A DNA stretch of 64,000 nt from Akkermansia massiliensis (lineage in GTDB: Bacteria; Verrucomicrobiota; Verrucomicrobiia; Verrucomicrobiales; Akkermansiaceae). The notes under the pieces are model-generated. The model was not told the DNA's origin, searched no databases, and worked only from the letters and a program-made list of their open reading frames with translations. Below are positions 29,001 to 40,389 of the stretch, one piece after another. The stretch covers positions 1,984,001-2,048,000 of the forward strand of contig NZ_CP072036.1 of NCBI RefSeq assembly GCF_018847375.1, given 5' to 3'. Within the stretch, counting starts at the first letter, position 1; every line of letters begins with the position of its first letter. The position numbers and the translations under genes were made by a program.

Positions 29001-29174
29001 GACGGAGGAGACCAGTTCCTCCAGGGTGGAGTATATGTTATTGTTTGGATCGGAATATTGAGATGCGTCTACCATGAAGTCCGCCGCGGAGGCGGAGAAG
29101 GACAGGGAAATAATGGGAACCAGCAGAGAGGCCAGGAGGCTGCGGCGCAGCAACAAAGGAAGGATGGGTTTCAT
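26046..29174 (-). CDS. Autotransporter adhesin with chlamydial Pmp-like GGAI/FxxN repeats
   Basis: The 1042-residue product has a signal peptide (MKPILPLLLRRSLLASLL, cleavage near FSASA-AD). A beta-helix passenger follows, then a C-terminal autotransporter barrel (about 740-1042) ending in aromatic FNAGVSYAY. The passenger holds seven GGAI repeats, each followed by an FxxN motif (FSRN, FSGN, FTNN), with Ser/Thr/Tyr-rich linkers of varying length. GGAI and FxxN pairs define the polymorphic membrane proteins of Chlamydia, which belong to the same PVC superphylum. I infer an outer-membrane adhesin. A TTG two codons upstream is a possible alternative start. In the present orientation its promoter appears to lack a -35 (see the invertible segment). 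Confidence 0.85.
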   Translation of the reverse strand: MKPILPLLLRRSLLASLLVPIISLSFSASAADFMVDASQYSDPNNNIYSTLEELVSSVALVAGDTVILNNDDASLTTGLTVPVNFRSADPAALCAVDLSGLGKNPLYNLGAGEYTLEMDSVIWSNGAAGVIRTADDNVSLEITGEVQFLNNHVDNSNNSAYGGAIDMEGDHATLTLGNNATFSRNYAFSSSNYSSSSSSGGAIAMSGDYTTVTLEDNATFSGNYTFSDSTSHLSNYPSTSFGGAIYMEGDHATLTLGSNATFSGNYTFSKSGTYSTATTATSSGGAIYMRGDHAMLTLGDNATFSGNYAYSDSSSNYSTNYSNSSGGAIHMEGDHATLTLGNNVTFSGNYASSDSYSISTSSGGAIYMQGVNSFLTICNGAIFTNNYSSTYGGAIYLQGITTDNSSRFLAFTHDVLFSGNMTGGTFTQHNDGSFSVVNGVANAIHVDGTNHLQLAAAQGKEVRFNDPITSAAYFSSTENVTLSLNQYTDDDGISHTTDGTVIFSGELYQGDDAHLVASRYSDFKGQTTLYGGSLILEHNVVFGNAGLRDDTSMTLEHGTLEITGGSVINAASFSITNNDVVLRPGTSAFINAKNVDLSRGFVFDMQKQAQEAASLANATGLSISATGSFILGGSIGIMDTGTTADYFYADNSWAQQRAFIVLTDANQTHTDDFSGAHSLATGSDRVDSPYAYTGSWSHQWVDADGDGFPEQLQLVWTPAEDSAIRDILPELAGTLAMNSMWSSAANALGMSRAALGNLDAQRFITGPENNYWVKGMGDFLNHASEGVRDGFDYHGGGYSVGADRRITSHAILGLGFGDLYGKMRGRSFAGDIDQQTRIGMLYGGWHKVLNRKNTLLVTGTAGYGWTDNKMNSFHTGGRSHGKWTNETLFGTFTGKWSRRVNETVAMEVMLGLEYTDVTQEAFTETGWDARRFEKGRLKNLSVPVGVGLTHRSELKDREWINSAMVSYVPDVYRRNPSAQAERLLNGYRWEAEGTSPDRNGVRVNVNSALQLNARWRMYAGYEFEGRSKATAHRFNAGVSYAY
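27985..28695 (-). repeat. Coding tandem repeat array (GGAI units)
   Basis: Seven units begin at about 28687, 28572, 28447, 28319, 28197, 28083 and 27990 (minus-strand order), with a period of roughly 93-128 bp. The core coding for GGAIYMEGDHATLTLG and ATFSGNY is nearly the same in each, while the linkers differ in length. Such near-identical units can recombine and change passenger length between strains. Confidence 0.85.
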
Positions 29175-29226
29175 GATCAATAATAAGAATAAATATAGCC
29201 TTATGGCAAAGAGCAGAACTAAATAG

Positions 29227-29509
29227 CGGATTTCTAATCCGTATTTTTCTTCAGCCGCAGGAAGAAACTCAAGCAGGTACCATTTGAGAAATATCGGGTA
29301 ACAGGATTGATTGTTGGAAAACTATGTATTTCTATGTGATTAAGTATTTTTGGGGCATTAAGAAATTTGCCGCGGCAAAAAAGAAAAGAATGAAGCATGG
29401 GGTTCTGAAAGATGAAGGGGTTTCGCTCAGCGCTCTATTTCAGAAGAGGAATTTGTCTTAAAATAATTCCCTATCATTGTAGTAGGATTGACATCGGATT
29501 AGAAATCCG
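29227..29509 (-). other. Putative invertible promoter segment A (Pmp-like autotransporter, OFF orientation)
   Basis: The segment is bounded by CGGATTTCTAATCCG (29227-29241) and its exact reverse complement CGGATTAGAAATCCG (29495-29509). Outside the left copy, reading toward the autotransporter, lies TATTTA (29225-29220), one base from the repeat. The matching -35 slot inside that copy reads AAAAAT. Inside the right copy is TTGACA (29488-29493), one base from its repeat and pointing outward with no -10 beyond. Inverting the segment would place TTGACA 17 bp from TATTTA and drive the autotransporter gene. Confidence 0.65.
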
Positions 29510-29933
29510 TCACATGCCGGAAAAGGAGAAAATAATCATAGGACCCCGGAAGGAATAAACAGATGGAATTCCTCTGTTGTGCTTGGAGGAGATTGATTGA
29601 TAAAGCCGGGAAAACGCGTTCAAGCCATGGAGTCCTCCAAGCTATCTGATGGCCGTTCTCCCGGGAACAAGGGGGCTCGGCCTTGCAAGTCCGTTTCTCT
29701 TCCGGATCCGTTCACTCTTCCTGTGTTTCAACGGACGCCGGTTCAGCGGTCCGTTCGTGCGGAGCCGTGCCCCGGAGTTCTGCTCAGACGCTTTACAAAA
29801 CTGCGAGAGTGGGAAATTTTGGAAAATGGACCAGAGGCATATCCAGTCATTCTTCCTCAATCTCCAAGCAGATTCCTTCATAACCTGTTGCAGGGCATCT
29901 TTTTATTTTATCCTGCCATTAAAAGGGCAAATG
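29510..29933. other. Spacer between the two invertible segments, no gene recognised
   Basis: This 424-bp AT-mixed stretch has only short open frames without recognisable products. It contains a hairpin-forming segment at 29660-29693 (CAAGG...CCTTG) similar to one at about 40887-40921. Confidence 0.4.
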
Positions 29934-30135
29934 CGGATTCGCAATCCGCTGTCTCCATATTCACCTATTATTCAAAATTCAATTATTGAATAACGTTTAA
30001 CGAGCAATGAATTATCTATTTCCAAAATAATCCATTCAGAGCGAACTTGGAAAATTTTGTCAATGGGAATATTTCTGTACTGTTAGAAAACCGTTGCAAC
30101 TGACTCTTTTCCTTTGACAGCGGATTGCGAATTCC
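29934..30135 (+). other. Putative invertible promoter segment B (giant autotransporter, ON orientation)
   Basis: The left copy is CGGATTCGCAATCCG (29934-29948). The right copy at 30121-30135, CGGATTGCGAATTCC, is its reverse complement for the first 12 bases and differs in the last three. TTGACA lies just inside the right copy (30114-30119) and TATTTA just outside (30137-30142). At the left copy the inner slot reads GAGACA and no -10 lies outside. The altered end of the right copy may mean the segment is locked. Confidence 0.6.
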
Positions 30136-30142
30136 TTATTTA
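30114..30142 (+). promoter_or_regulatory. Promoter of the giant autotransporter
   Basis: TTGACA (30114-30119), a 17-bp spacer made almost wholly of the palindrome, and TATTTA (30137-30142). The start codon follows 47 bp after the -10, close to the 45 bp in the divergent autotransporter. Confidence 0.65.
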
Positions 30143-30189
30143 TATTCACAATCATATTCCCCTTGCCGTGTTGTGGGAAAGGTTCTTTT

Positions 30190-33100
30190 ATGATTTATAA
30201 ACCCTTAATTGTCAAACGTTACATGAAATTGCACCTTCCCTTGAATCTGCTGGCTGCCCTGATGACTTCCTTCTCAGGAGTAACACTTGGAACTGCCACT
30301 TTTGCAGGAGTCTCTGGTCTTTTAATAACTGTATCACAGGCTTATGCGGCGGACGTTGCTTTTAACGGAACGCAGGTTAACGTAGCGGCGGGGGGGTACT
30401 TCCGCCTATGAAGTGGGCACTGTCACGGCTTCCACCACCTTGAATTTTGCCGGAGCCGGCACGGCCACCATCACCAATTTGAATGGAGACGCTCCGGAAG
30501 CCGTGCTGACGGTAAACCGCGTCGCCAACGGAAGAACGGCCCTCTCCACCCTGACCCTGAACGGGGCGGGCACCTTCAACGGCATTATTTCCCTCTATTC
30601 CAACACGACGGGGGGGACGCAGAACAACATCCTGAACCTCAACCACGCGCTGGCAGCCCAGAACGCCACCATCAAGCTGGGCGGCTACGGGTATACGACC
30701 GGAGCTTCCGTCCTGCAAGCGGGCGTGAACACCTCCATCAGCAAGCTGGAGCACAACAACACCGCCGCCCTGATTACCGGGGAGGGAACCACGCTGACCA
30801 TCACCGGGGATTCTTCCTCCTACGGCGGAAGCTTCGGCGGCACCGTGACGGTTGATTACACGGGGGGCGGCACGTTCACCCTGGGCAATTCCGACAAGAC
30901 CGTGGCTCTGACCCCTGCCGCTTCCGCGGATGCCACTCTTAAAATCAGCAGCGGAACGCTTTCCCTGTTTTCCGGCAATGTCAACTGGTCACAGAAGCTG
31001 GTCATGGGGGACGGCACAACGCTCACCGTGCAGGACGGCCCCGCCGTTTCCGGATATTATAACTATGACGCCACTTCCATCAATGGGGATGGCTTTACCT
31101 TCTCCGGGGCAGCCACGTTCGGCACCGGAGTGAACCTCACTACCCAGTACGGCAAGAACATCAAATTCACGGGCGTGCTTACGGCCGCCTCCGGCTTTTC
31201 CATCAGCGGGGCCGATAGCGAATACACTTATTACACCCTGACCGGCACGGAAAACCAGATTGGCGGGACCATCGCCATCACCCGCAACTCCACTTCCCTG
31301 GGCATCAACGCTTCCGGTTCCCTCGGCACTGCCGCCGTAACCACTTCCTCCGGCAGCCAGTACCTCACTTATTACGGTACGGCGGGAGAAGCGGCGGACG
31401 TCATTGACAACTCCATCACCGGGGCAGGCAACTTTGTAGCCCAGTCAGGCTGGGTGCATCTGTCCGAGAACGTAGCGCTTACAGGCACCTACACCGTCAA
31501 TTCCGGCGCCGTACTTTCCAAGACCGGCGCCATCAGCGCCGCGCTTGCGGGAGGCAGGCTGGATGCAGGCAATGGAACCATGAATGTGACGGGACTGACG
31601 GGGAATGGAACCATCTCCGCCTCCGCGGGCACCATGAATTTCCAGGACGCCTTCACAGTGGGGGAAACGATGGGCATCCTCGCCAACGGTTCCGGAACCA
31701 TTACGGGCAATGTAACGGTGGACGGCGGACGCCTGTACTACACCTCCATGGACAATGTGGGCAGCGTGCTTCAGAACGTGACGCTGACTTCCGGCCTGAT
31801 TGATTTTTCCGGTTTCCAGGAATTCCAGGACCTGTTCGGTTCCGAAGCCCTGGTGAATACCTCCTACAATCTGGGCGTTGACCTGGGGACGGGGTTCACG
31901 CTGGCGGATATTGACGAGTCCCTGTACACCATCACCACCGTTGACGGGAAAACGGTTATTACCTTCACGGGATCCGGCGCGTATGATACCGCATGGGATT
32001 CCGCCTGGAGGCTGGAAAACGCCCCCACCTCCGGCGCCGGAACACTGGCGGACCAGCAGACGCTGGCCCTGTACAACATTCGCGCCGCGTCCATGCAGGA
32101 GGGCTTCGGCTCCGTGAACGTCGTGACCGGAACGGGTGACCTGACGGGAGTGACCCTGGCAGGCGGCTATTACAACACTGCAACCAATGCAACGGCCACG
32201 GAGATCACTACCGGCATCTGGACGGATGTGCTCGGGGGCAATTACGGCCTGATCATCGGCGGCAGTTATGCCAACAACTGGAGCGGCACCGGCAAGTGGA
32301 ACATCACGGGTGACGTCCATACCCAGATTCAGGGGGATACCTCCGTCAACTGGGTGGTGGGCGGCAACTACAAGGACGGCCAGGCTGCCGGCATTACGGG
32401 GAACGTTTACGTGTCCGTGGACGGAAATGCCGTGGTCAAGGGGAGCGTGATAGGCGGCGGCACCGCGGCCCACAACTCCACCAACAACATTGACGGCAGC
32501 ACCTTTGTCGTGGTGCGCAGCATGCAGAGCGTGACGGATGAAACCGTCTCGCTCAATTCCGTAGCCAGGGGCTTCATCATCGGCGGCAGCGCCTATGAAG
32601 CCAACTCCACTTCCAGCGCCGCCATCACCGGAAGCACCAATGTGACGATTGACCTGGGGACTGCCTCCGGCACCTTCGTCAAGAGCATCGTGGGCGGTTC
32701 CTACTCGGGCAGCTCCGGAACATATACGATCAACGGGGACTCCAACGTCAGCATCACTGCCGCCAGTGACGCCGTCTTTACCGGGGCCATTTACGGCGGC
32801 GGCTACGGCACTGCCGGAACTTCCACGGTCAGAGGCAATTCCAACCTGACGCTGGATGGCGGCGCCTATACGGGAGCCCTTTATGCGGGCGGCGGCGGAG
32901 CAAGGTCCGCCGTGAACGGGAACGCCACCCTCACCGTTAAAAAAGCCGTGTTCCGAGCGGGCAGCACGCTGAATGTGTCGGAAGGCACGGTAGGGGGCAC
33001 CTCCTCCCTGCTTCTGGGCGGTTACGGCAATACGGCGGACCAGGCCATCTCCTTCTCCAATACGGTCATTACCGGCTTCGACATTGTGACCATGTTCCAG

Positions 33101-36100
33101 AACTCCTTCTTTACGGGGAACCTGAACGTGGACGGCTCCAGCACGCTGGCCCTGGCGGGAGGCGCCGGAACGGGAATCAACGTGAATGGCACGTTCGCCC
33201 TTTCCGCGGAAGGGGAATTGAATCTGGACCTTACCGGGTTTGGCGCCTTGACGGACGGCATGTCCGTGCTCTCCACCACCGGACTGACCAACATCTCTTC
33301 CATCAAGGCCGTCTTTGCGGACGGCGTGGCGGGAACCATCACCCTTTCCAACAATGGCAGGGACCTGGTTTACACGGCGGAAACCCTCCTGCTGTGGGCG
33401 GGCGGTGAAAACGGGGTCTGGAGCGCGGAAAACATCTGGACGGACGGCGGCACGCCCGCCACGTATGCGGACGGCCTGGCGGTTTCCTTTGCAGACCAGG
33501 CCGGAGTCGCCACCTCCGCGGTGCAGCTTGATTCCGAGGTTTCCCCCGGCTCCATGCTGGTCCGCAACACCACCACCCGCTATGAGCTGGCGGGAACCGG
33601 AGTAATTGCCAATACCGCCGTTACCAAGGAAGGCACGGGAACCCTGGTGCTGGGCTCCGCTTCCATCCTCGGTACGGGAACCACCGTAGCCGTGAACCAG
33701 GGCGTTCTGGCGTTCGGGTATGATACGGACCTGCCGGCCACGGGCATCACCTGGGGCGCGGGTTCCTCCCTGGGAGCGGCCAACGGCGCGACGGTCACGG
33801 TGAATCTGGGAACCGTGACCAACCCGGCGTTCTCCCTTGCCGCGGATACCAACTCATTCATTAATCTGGTAACGCCTTCAGACCTTACCTTCGGCAATAA
33901 CATCACGGGAGCCGGCTCCGTCCGGAAAACCGGTACGGGGCTGCTGAAATTGACGGGGGCCAACTCCGGCCACCTGATCGTGCAGGAAGGCAACGTCCAG
34001 ATAGGGGGCGGCTCCACTGCCATCAATTGGGGCAGCGCCGGTTCCTCCGTCACCCTGCAGAACGGCACGTCCCTGATCATTGCGGGCAACAGCGCCCACC
34101 ACACCATCGGTTCCGATCTGATTCTGGGCACGGCCGCATCTGACGCGGTCTCCCTGAAATGGGTGGACGCCTCCCAGGCAAACGCCACCAATTACCAGCA
34201 TAACTTTACGGGAACCGTTACCGTCAACGGGGCGGCCACCCTGGTGGGCCGGGACAACTGGGCCAAGGAAATGGGCTTCACCGGAACGCTTACAGGCGCA
34301 GGCTCCCTGACCTACAGCCGCGGAGGGGGCGACGGCAGGTACAACTCCAACGGCAAGCTCATCATCGGCGGTGACGCCTCCGGATTTACCGGCATGATCA
34401 CCATGAACGCCGCCAACGGGTACAGCACGGGGCTTGACATGCGCACCTCCATGGCGCAGGGCGGGGTCACCCTCACGTCCGGCACGGATACCACGGGATT
34501 CGCCTTCATGCGCGTGCTGGGGGATATTGAAATCGCCTCCCTGGACGGCACGGCCAACTCCCAGGTGGGCGCCGTGGGGGGAGCGCGTACGCTGACGGTG
34601 GGTTCCGGCACGTATAACGGCACCATCACGGACCACGGCGTTGCCATCGCCTACGGAGCCACCACCATCTCCTATGACACCACCGGAGTCCTCTCCCTGA
34701 CCAAGGTCAGCGATGAAACCCTGACGCTGGGCGGAACGGTCAGCTACACGGGGCTGACGAACATCCAGGGTGGAACCCTTGCCCTTACTGCCGCAGGGGC
34801 CACGTCCCTGGGGAACATCACCATGGCGGCCAATACGCGGATGACGACCGCCGGGGCCCTGAATCTGGCGGCCAGTTCCACGCTGACCCTGGATATAAGC
34901 TCTTCCATCGGCGTGGGTGGGGCCTTCGGGGCCGGTACGTTCAACCTCACCCTGAATGGCCTTGAAGGCATTACGGAAGCCGGGGAATACACCCTGATTT
35001 CTGCTGCCAGCGGACTTGATGCCGCCAGCGCCATCTTCAACTGGGCCGGCTATACCGGAGACGAAACGCTGATTTACACGCTCGAACAGACGGGCACCAC
35101 CCTCAAGTTGGTGGTGACTTCCGCCGGGGACGTTTGGATCTGGCAGGGAACGGAAGGCATGACCTGGAGCGACACGAACACGGGAGCCCAGTGGGGCATT
35201 GACGGCTCTGCGGATACGGCCGCCGGCCAGAACTTGGTCTTCAACAGCTCCGGAGCGGGAACCGTCACCCTGTCCGGCGCGGTGAATCCGGCCTCCATCA
35301 CGGTGAACAACGCCGCGGGCAGCGACTATGTATTCGCCTCAGACGGCACCGGAAAAATTGCGCAGGGCACGCTGACCAAGCGTGGCGAAGGCAAGCTGAC
35401 CCTGAACCTGGACAATACGGGCTGGGCGGGAGCCATCTCCCTCCAGCAGGGCGAGCTGGTGGCCCAGGTGGCCAACTCCCTCGGTTCCGGGGCTGTCACC
35501 ATTACGGGCGGTACGCTCACGCTGGCGACGGCTGACGTCCAGCCGGGCATGGGCATGATCAACCTTCAGGGCGGGAGCCTCAATCTGGCGTCCGGCGCCT
35601 TTGCCACGGCGTTCACTGCAGACAACATGACGTGGACGGACGGCTCCCTGATCCTGGGTGAAAATGTGACGGCTACCGCCGCCAAGGCCCTGGCCAACGG
35701 AAAAACCGTGGAACTGGCCGCCGGCTCCATGCTGACGGTCAGCGGCGCCAATGACAACACGGCGCTGAACCTGGATGCCTCCGGCACCGGCACCATTTCC
35801 GTGGGCCTGGGAACCAGCTACGGAGCCAATGTCCTGAACATGAGCACGGCATTCCAGGGAACCCTGTCCGTGACATCCGGTTACTTCCAATTGAACAACG
35901 TGACCATGGGAGCAGACGGCACCGTGAACCTGGCGGACTCCAATGTCCGTGCGGAATGGAACGGCACGGCCGGGGGCGCCTTTGCCAATGACATTGTCTT
36001 TACGGGCAACCAGGTCTTCGCCACCAAGGACTTCACCCTCAGCGGAGATCTGAGCGGCACGGCGTTCTCCACCCAGGGTGCGGGCAACATCACCCTCACG

Positions 36101-39100
36101 GGCGGCGTCAATCTGGACGGACAGCTCAAGGTGCACCGCGGCACGGTTACGGTGAACTCCGCCAATGTGACCAAGCTGGGGGACAGCATTGACATCCAGA
36201 ACAACTCCACGCTGGCCTTTGCCCGCGACTTCTCCTACGGCGGCGTCATCAGCGGCACGGCCGGCAGCACGGTATCCGTAAACGCCGGAACGCTGGAGCT
36301 CACCGGAGCGAACACCTTCCTGGGCACCCTCTCCATTGCGGGCGGCGCTACGGCGCGGCTGGGTGACGGGAGCGCCTGGGCCGGGGCCCTCTCCGGAGCC
36401 GGTTCCCTGGTCGTCGACACCACGGGGAATATAACGCTGGCGGCCGGCAACACCGGGTTCACCGGTTCCACTACGCTCTCCGGAACGGGCACCGTCACCC
36501 TCGCGGGGGCCGACTCCCTGGGGTCCGGGCGGGTCACCGTCAACAACGGGATTCTTGACCTGGCCTCCCAGAATGCGGCCAACGCCATCCTGATCACGAA
36601 GGGAAGCCTGGCAAACGCGGGAGCTAAAACCACCGGAAACGTGGAAGTGGCCGCTTCCGCCGGAACGCAGGGCGCCCTGAACACCATCAATCTGGGCGGT
36701 CTGTCCGGCTCCATGGTCGGCTCCATCGTCATGGAAGAATACTCCCGGCTCACCGGCATCTCCGGCGGCCTGGACATGACGGGAAAGACGGTGACGCTGA
36801 AACTGGATTCCGGCAGCCTTACCGCGGGCGGAACAACCGGGCAGGGCGTCATTGATGCGGACAGCCTGACGCTCTCCGCCGCCAACACGACCATCAACCT
36901 CAGCAACCAGGGCGTCCTGGACCTGCTCTCCGCCAACCGGGATTCCGCCGACGGCGTAGGGCTGGTGCTGACGACGGGAACGCTGACCGTGGACAACTAC
37001 AAGCAGATAGCCTTCTCCCCGCTTCTGGCCTCCCTCGGTTATGCCGTGACGGAAGTCCTGGGCGCGGACGGAACGCTGATGGTCAGCGGCAATACGGACC
37101 TCGTCTACCTCGTGGACACCACGCCCAACTCGGACAACCCCAACATCAGCGACTACGCCGCCCTGGATCCCTACAAGGCCGTGGGCATCAACGGAACCAC
37201 GCTCAATGTAAGCCTGAACGGTGCTCCTGAAGCCTCCCGGAACGGAGACGGCCTGAAAGTCAGCAACCTGATCGGCAGCAATGGCGCTCTGGTGGTGACG
37301 AATACGGCGGCGGACGCTGCCGCCAACCATGCCGTGGTAGACCTGATCCAGAACGTTGACGCCGGAGGCAACAGCTACGGCGGCACCATCAGCGGGGACC
37401 ATGTGGACTTTATCAAGAAAGGAGCGGAAACCCTCACCGTGGAAGGCAGCTTCACCGGAAATGACTCCATGCTGAGCTCCACGGAAGGGAACATTGTCCT
37501 GAACGGTACGGGCAACAGCCTCACTACGCTGGAGCTCGCCGGGGGAGACATCACGCTGGGCGGCAGGAATGACGGCGCCTCCCGCGTGACGACGGTGGAA
37601 AACCTGGCCTCCGGCACGGGTGGAGGAACCCTGGACCTGGGCCGCGGCGCCCAGCTGGTCCTCACCGGCCAGCAGGCCGGCAGCCATGTGACTGATGTGA
37701 CCATTTCCGGTGACGGCACGCTGACTCTCGGAGGAACGGGAACGGACTCCTCCCTGACGCTGGGCAACGGCTCCTCCCTGGACGGCGTTCTGCTGGACAT
37801 CCGGGAAGGTTCCGCGCTTTCCACCGCGGCCGGCTCCGTGAACACGGTCTCCGGCCTGACGGGCGGGGGCGCCCTGAAGCTGAGCGGTGCGGAAATGACG
37901 GTGGACTCCTCCGCCTCCCATACCTTCACCGGTACGCTGGACGGCGCATCCGGAACGCTCAACGTCAAATCCGGCAACGGCAGCGTGCAGACCATCAAGG
38001 GTGCGGGCAATGCCGGCTACAACCTGAACGTGAGCGACGGCGGCGCGCTGACCCTGGCCGGCGCGGCTGCGGAAGGCGGCAATCCCGCCCAGGCTGCCTA
38101 CAAGGGCATTACAGTGAACGGAGGCACGCTCAACATCGGCAGTGCGGACGCTCCCAAGACCCAGTTGACTCTTGGCACGGACGGCTTGAGCGTGACGGGG
38201 AACAGCACGGTTACCATCACCACGTCCTCCACCACGGTGGATGGCCTGGGGAACCCCTTCGTCACCTCCAGCGGAAACATTACGCTGGGCGACGGAACGG
38301 GGGAAGTCACGCTCGTCATGAGCAACCTGGACACCCTGGTGACGGGGAGCACGGAAACGCTGAACATGGAACTGTTCAAGACGACGGACGGCGCGCTGGT
38401 ATCCCTGGGCGACAACGTCACCCTCCAGGACATGATCCTCAGCTCCCTGTATGAAAACCTGTCTCTGACCACGAATGACAGCATGACGGCCATCATCCTC
38501 ACCGGCACGGCGCGCACGGAAAACATCTTCCGTGACTCCTCCCTGACGCGGAACGCGGCCACCGGGGCGGACCTGCTGTGGAACTCCCGCTACCATATGG
38601 AGGAAGGCACCACCCTGCGCGACTTCTACACCTCCGTTCTGCTCTCCCAGAACGCGGGCGACTACTCCGGCGCGGCCCGCAAGCTGGCCGCCGCCGCGGG
38701 CAGCACGGTCACCAGCCTGGGCATCGCCCAGCGTGACTCCCTGCGCGACCAGATGGGCTGGATCCGCAACCGCGTGGCGCAGATGGGCGTGAACCCCGCG
38801 TACGTCCATGAGGACATGCCGTACTTCCACATGTGGATGCAGGGCACCGGGTCTTATGCCAAGCTGGACACCAAGGGGGATGAAAGCGGCTATGAGCTCA
38901 CCACCTGGGGCGGAACGGTAGGCATGGACGTGGACATCAACGACAACTTCACCGCTGGCGCGGCCTTCACGGCCAACTACGGAAGCCTCACGGCGAATGC
39001 GGCGGATACCGCGGACGGTGACCTGGACAGCTACTACGTCAACCTGTTCGCCCGGTACCAGTCCCGCAAATGGTCCCACCTGCTTATCCTGACGGGCGGC

Positions 39101-39673
39101 TGGAATGATGCCAAACTCACGCGCACGGTGGATTACGGCTCGGGCTCCTACCAGGCCCACGGCAGTACCACCGGGTCCGGCTTCGGCGCCATGTACGAGC
39201 TGGCGTACGACATCGCCCTCAATGAAGACAAGAGCGTGATTCTCCAGCCCCTGTTCAACGCCTCCATCGTGACGACGCGCATGGACGGCTACAGTGAAAG
39301 CGGCTCCGCCGGAAATGCCGGGCTGAGGGTGGAGGACCAGGAACTGACCACGGCCGCAGTCGCCGTGGGCGCCAGACTCTCCGGCCTCATGGGCTCCAAC
39401 GTCTTCGGGCGTGAAGCGCTGGGTGAAATCCGGGTGAACGTCTCCCAGGACATGGGCGACCGCCGCGGGCAGGCCAATGTGGGCTTCCTGGCGGACCCCT
39501 CCTACACGCGTCCGGTGTACGGCGCCAAGGTGGGAAGCACGGCCTTCCAGGCCGGTGTGGGGCTGAGCGTCCCCGTAGGCACCCAGGGCGTCATCTTCGT
39601 GGACGGCAATGCGGACATCCGCAGCGGTTCCAGCTCCATCAACGGAAGCATCGGCTACCGCTACAACTTCTAA
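30190..39673 (+). CDS. Giant autotransporter, frameshifted at a G7 tract near the start
   Basis: Restored, the protein would be about 3160 residues. The ATG at 30190 has AAAGG 8 bp upstream and opens an extended 54-residue signal peptide ending VSQAYA-AD. The frame then runs into seven G at 30390-30396 and stops at 30411. With six G it reads VNVAAGGTSAYEVGTVTAS and joins the long frame that continues to 39673. The passenger is a beta-helix with autotransporter-associated strand repeats, for example TKEGTGTLVLGSASI, RKTGTGLLKLTGANSG and TKRGEGKLTLNLDNT. The barrel covers about residues 2860-3160 and ends INGSIGYRYNF. Likely a surface adhesin. As written, only an 74-residue fragment would be made unless slippage occurs. 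Sequencing error is the main alternative. Confidence 0.82.
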
Positions 39674-39695
39674 AGGAAGAAAACGTCAGTTAATC

Positions 39696-39732
39696 AGAAG
39701 GCCGCTGCGGAATAATCCGCAGCGGCCTTCTT
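39696..39732 (+). terminator. Terminator after the giant autotransporter
   Basis: GAAGGCCGCTGCGGA (39697-39711) pairs with TCCGCAGCGGCCTTC (39716-39730) around ATAA. The U tract is short. It lies between convergent genes and may act in both directions. Confidence 0.8.
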
Positions 39733-39797
39733 CGTGAATGGGCGGGATTTCTTTATAGGATAACGTGAAGAGTGATTTCCGCCCTCTCATGGGCGGC

Positions 39798-40208
39798 TTA
39801 CTTCCATTCCCATTCAACGGGCGTTTCCATGTCCGGCCTCAGCGCCTGGCGGACCGGGCAGCTCATGGCCGTTTTTTCCAGCATGGAACGGAGGGGATGG
39901 CTGCTTTCCAGGGGCATTACGGCCTTCAGCTCAATCTTTTCAATCCCCTTGGAGGATTCCACCGCGCGCGCCAGAACGCGCATGCCTTTCAGGTCCACGC
40001 CCTTTCTGGCCGCGACCACGGAAACCAGGCTCATCATGCAGGAGGCGAGCGTGGAACCGAGCATCACGCCGGGGGAGGGAAACTCCGCGCGGCCTTCAAA
40101 AGAGGCGGGCAGGTCCGTGGCAAAAGTGATGTTGGAGGGAATGTAGGTGGTTTCACAGCGGAATTGCCCGACGTTCTCCGTCTCGGAGGTGTAATGAGTA
40201 TCAGTCAT
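39798..40208 (-). CDS. OsmC/Ohr-family protein
   Basis: The 136-residue product has the OsmC fold with two conserved cysteines: one in MLGSTLASCMMSLVSVVAARKG and one in TAMSCPVRQAL near the C-terminus. These pairs act as peroxidases on organic hydroperoxides with lipoyl or thiol reductants. The second motif fits the general OsmC group (YhfA-like) better than Ohr. Cytoplasmic, apparently monocistronic. Confidence 0.82.
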   Translation of the reverse strand: MTDTHYTSETENVGQFRCETTYIPSNITFATDLPASFEGRAEFPSPGVMLGSTLASCMMSLVSVVAARKGVDLKGMRVLARAVESSKGIEKIELKAVMPLESSHPLRSMLEKTAMSCPVRQALRPDMETPVEWEWK

Positions 40209-40389
40209 AGGAGTGTGACAGCGGAACCCTGGATCGAGTTCACCTGAATTTGGTTATTTTTTTAGTTGGGCCGTCGCGGAAATCCGATTTGCAGGGGTGC
40301 CGGTCCATTCCGGCATGCGCGGCAAAGCCCCCCCTTATCCCCGTTCTCCTGTGCTTGCCAGGAAATCAATCCTGATCTGATGCAGCCCT

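Noticed and set aside
29597..29993. Overlapping small open frames between the autotransporters
   Set aside because: No start signals and no recognisable product; they cross a palindrome of segment B.
35339..39160. Very long open frame antisense to the giant autotransporter
   Set aside because: A shadow of a GC-rich repetitive gene; its product is His/Arg/Gly/Val-rich without domains.
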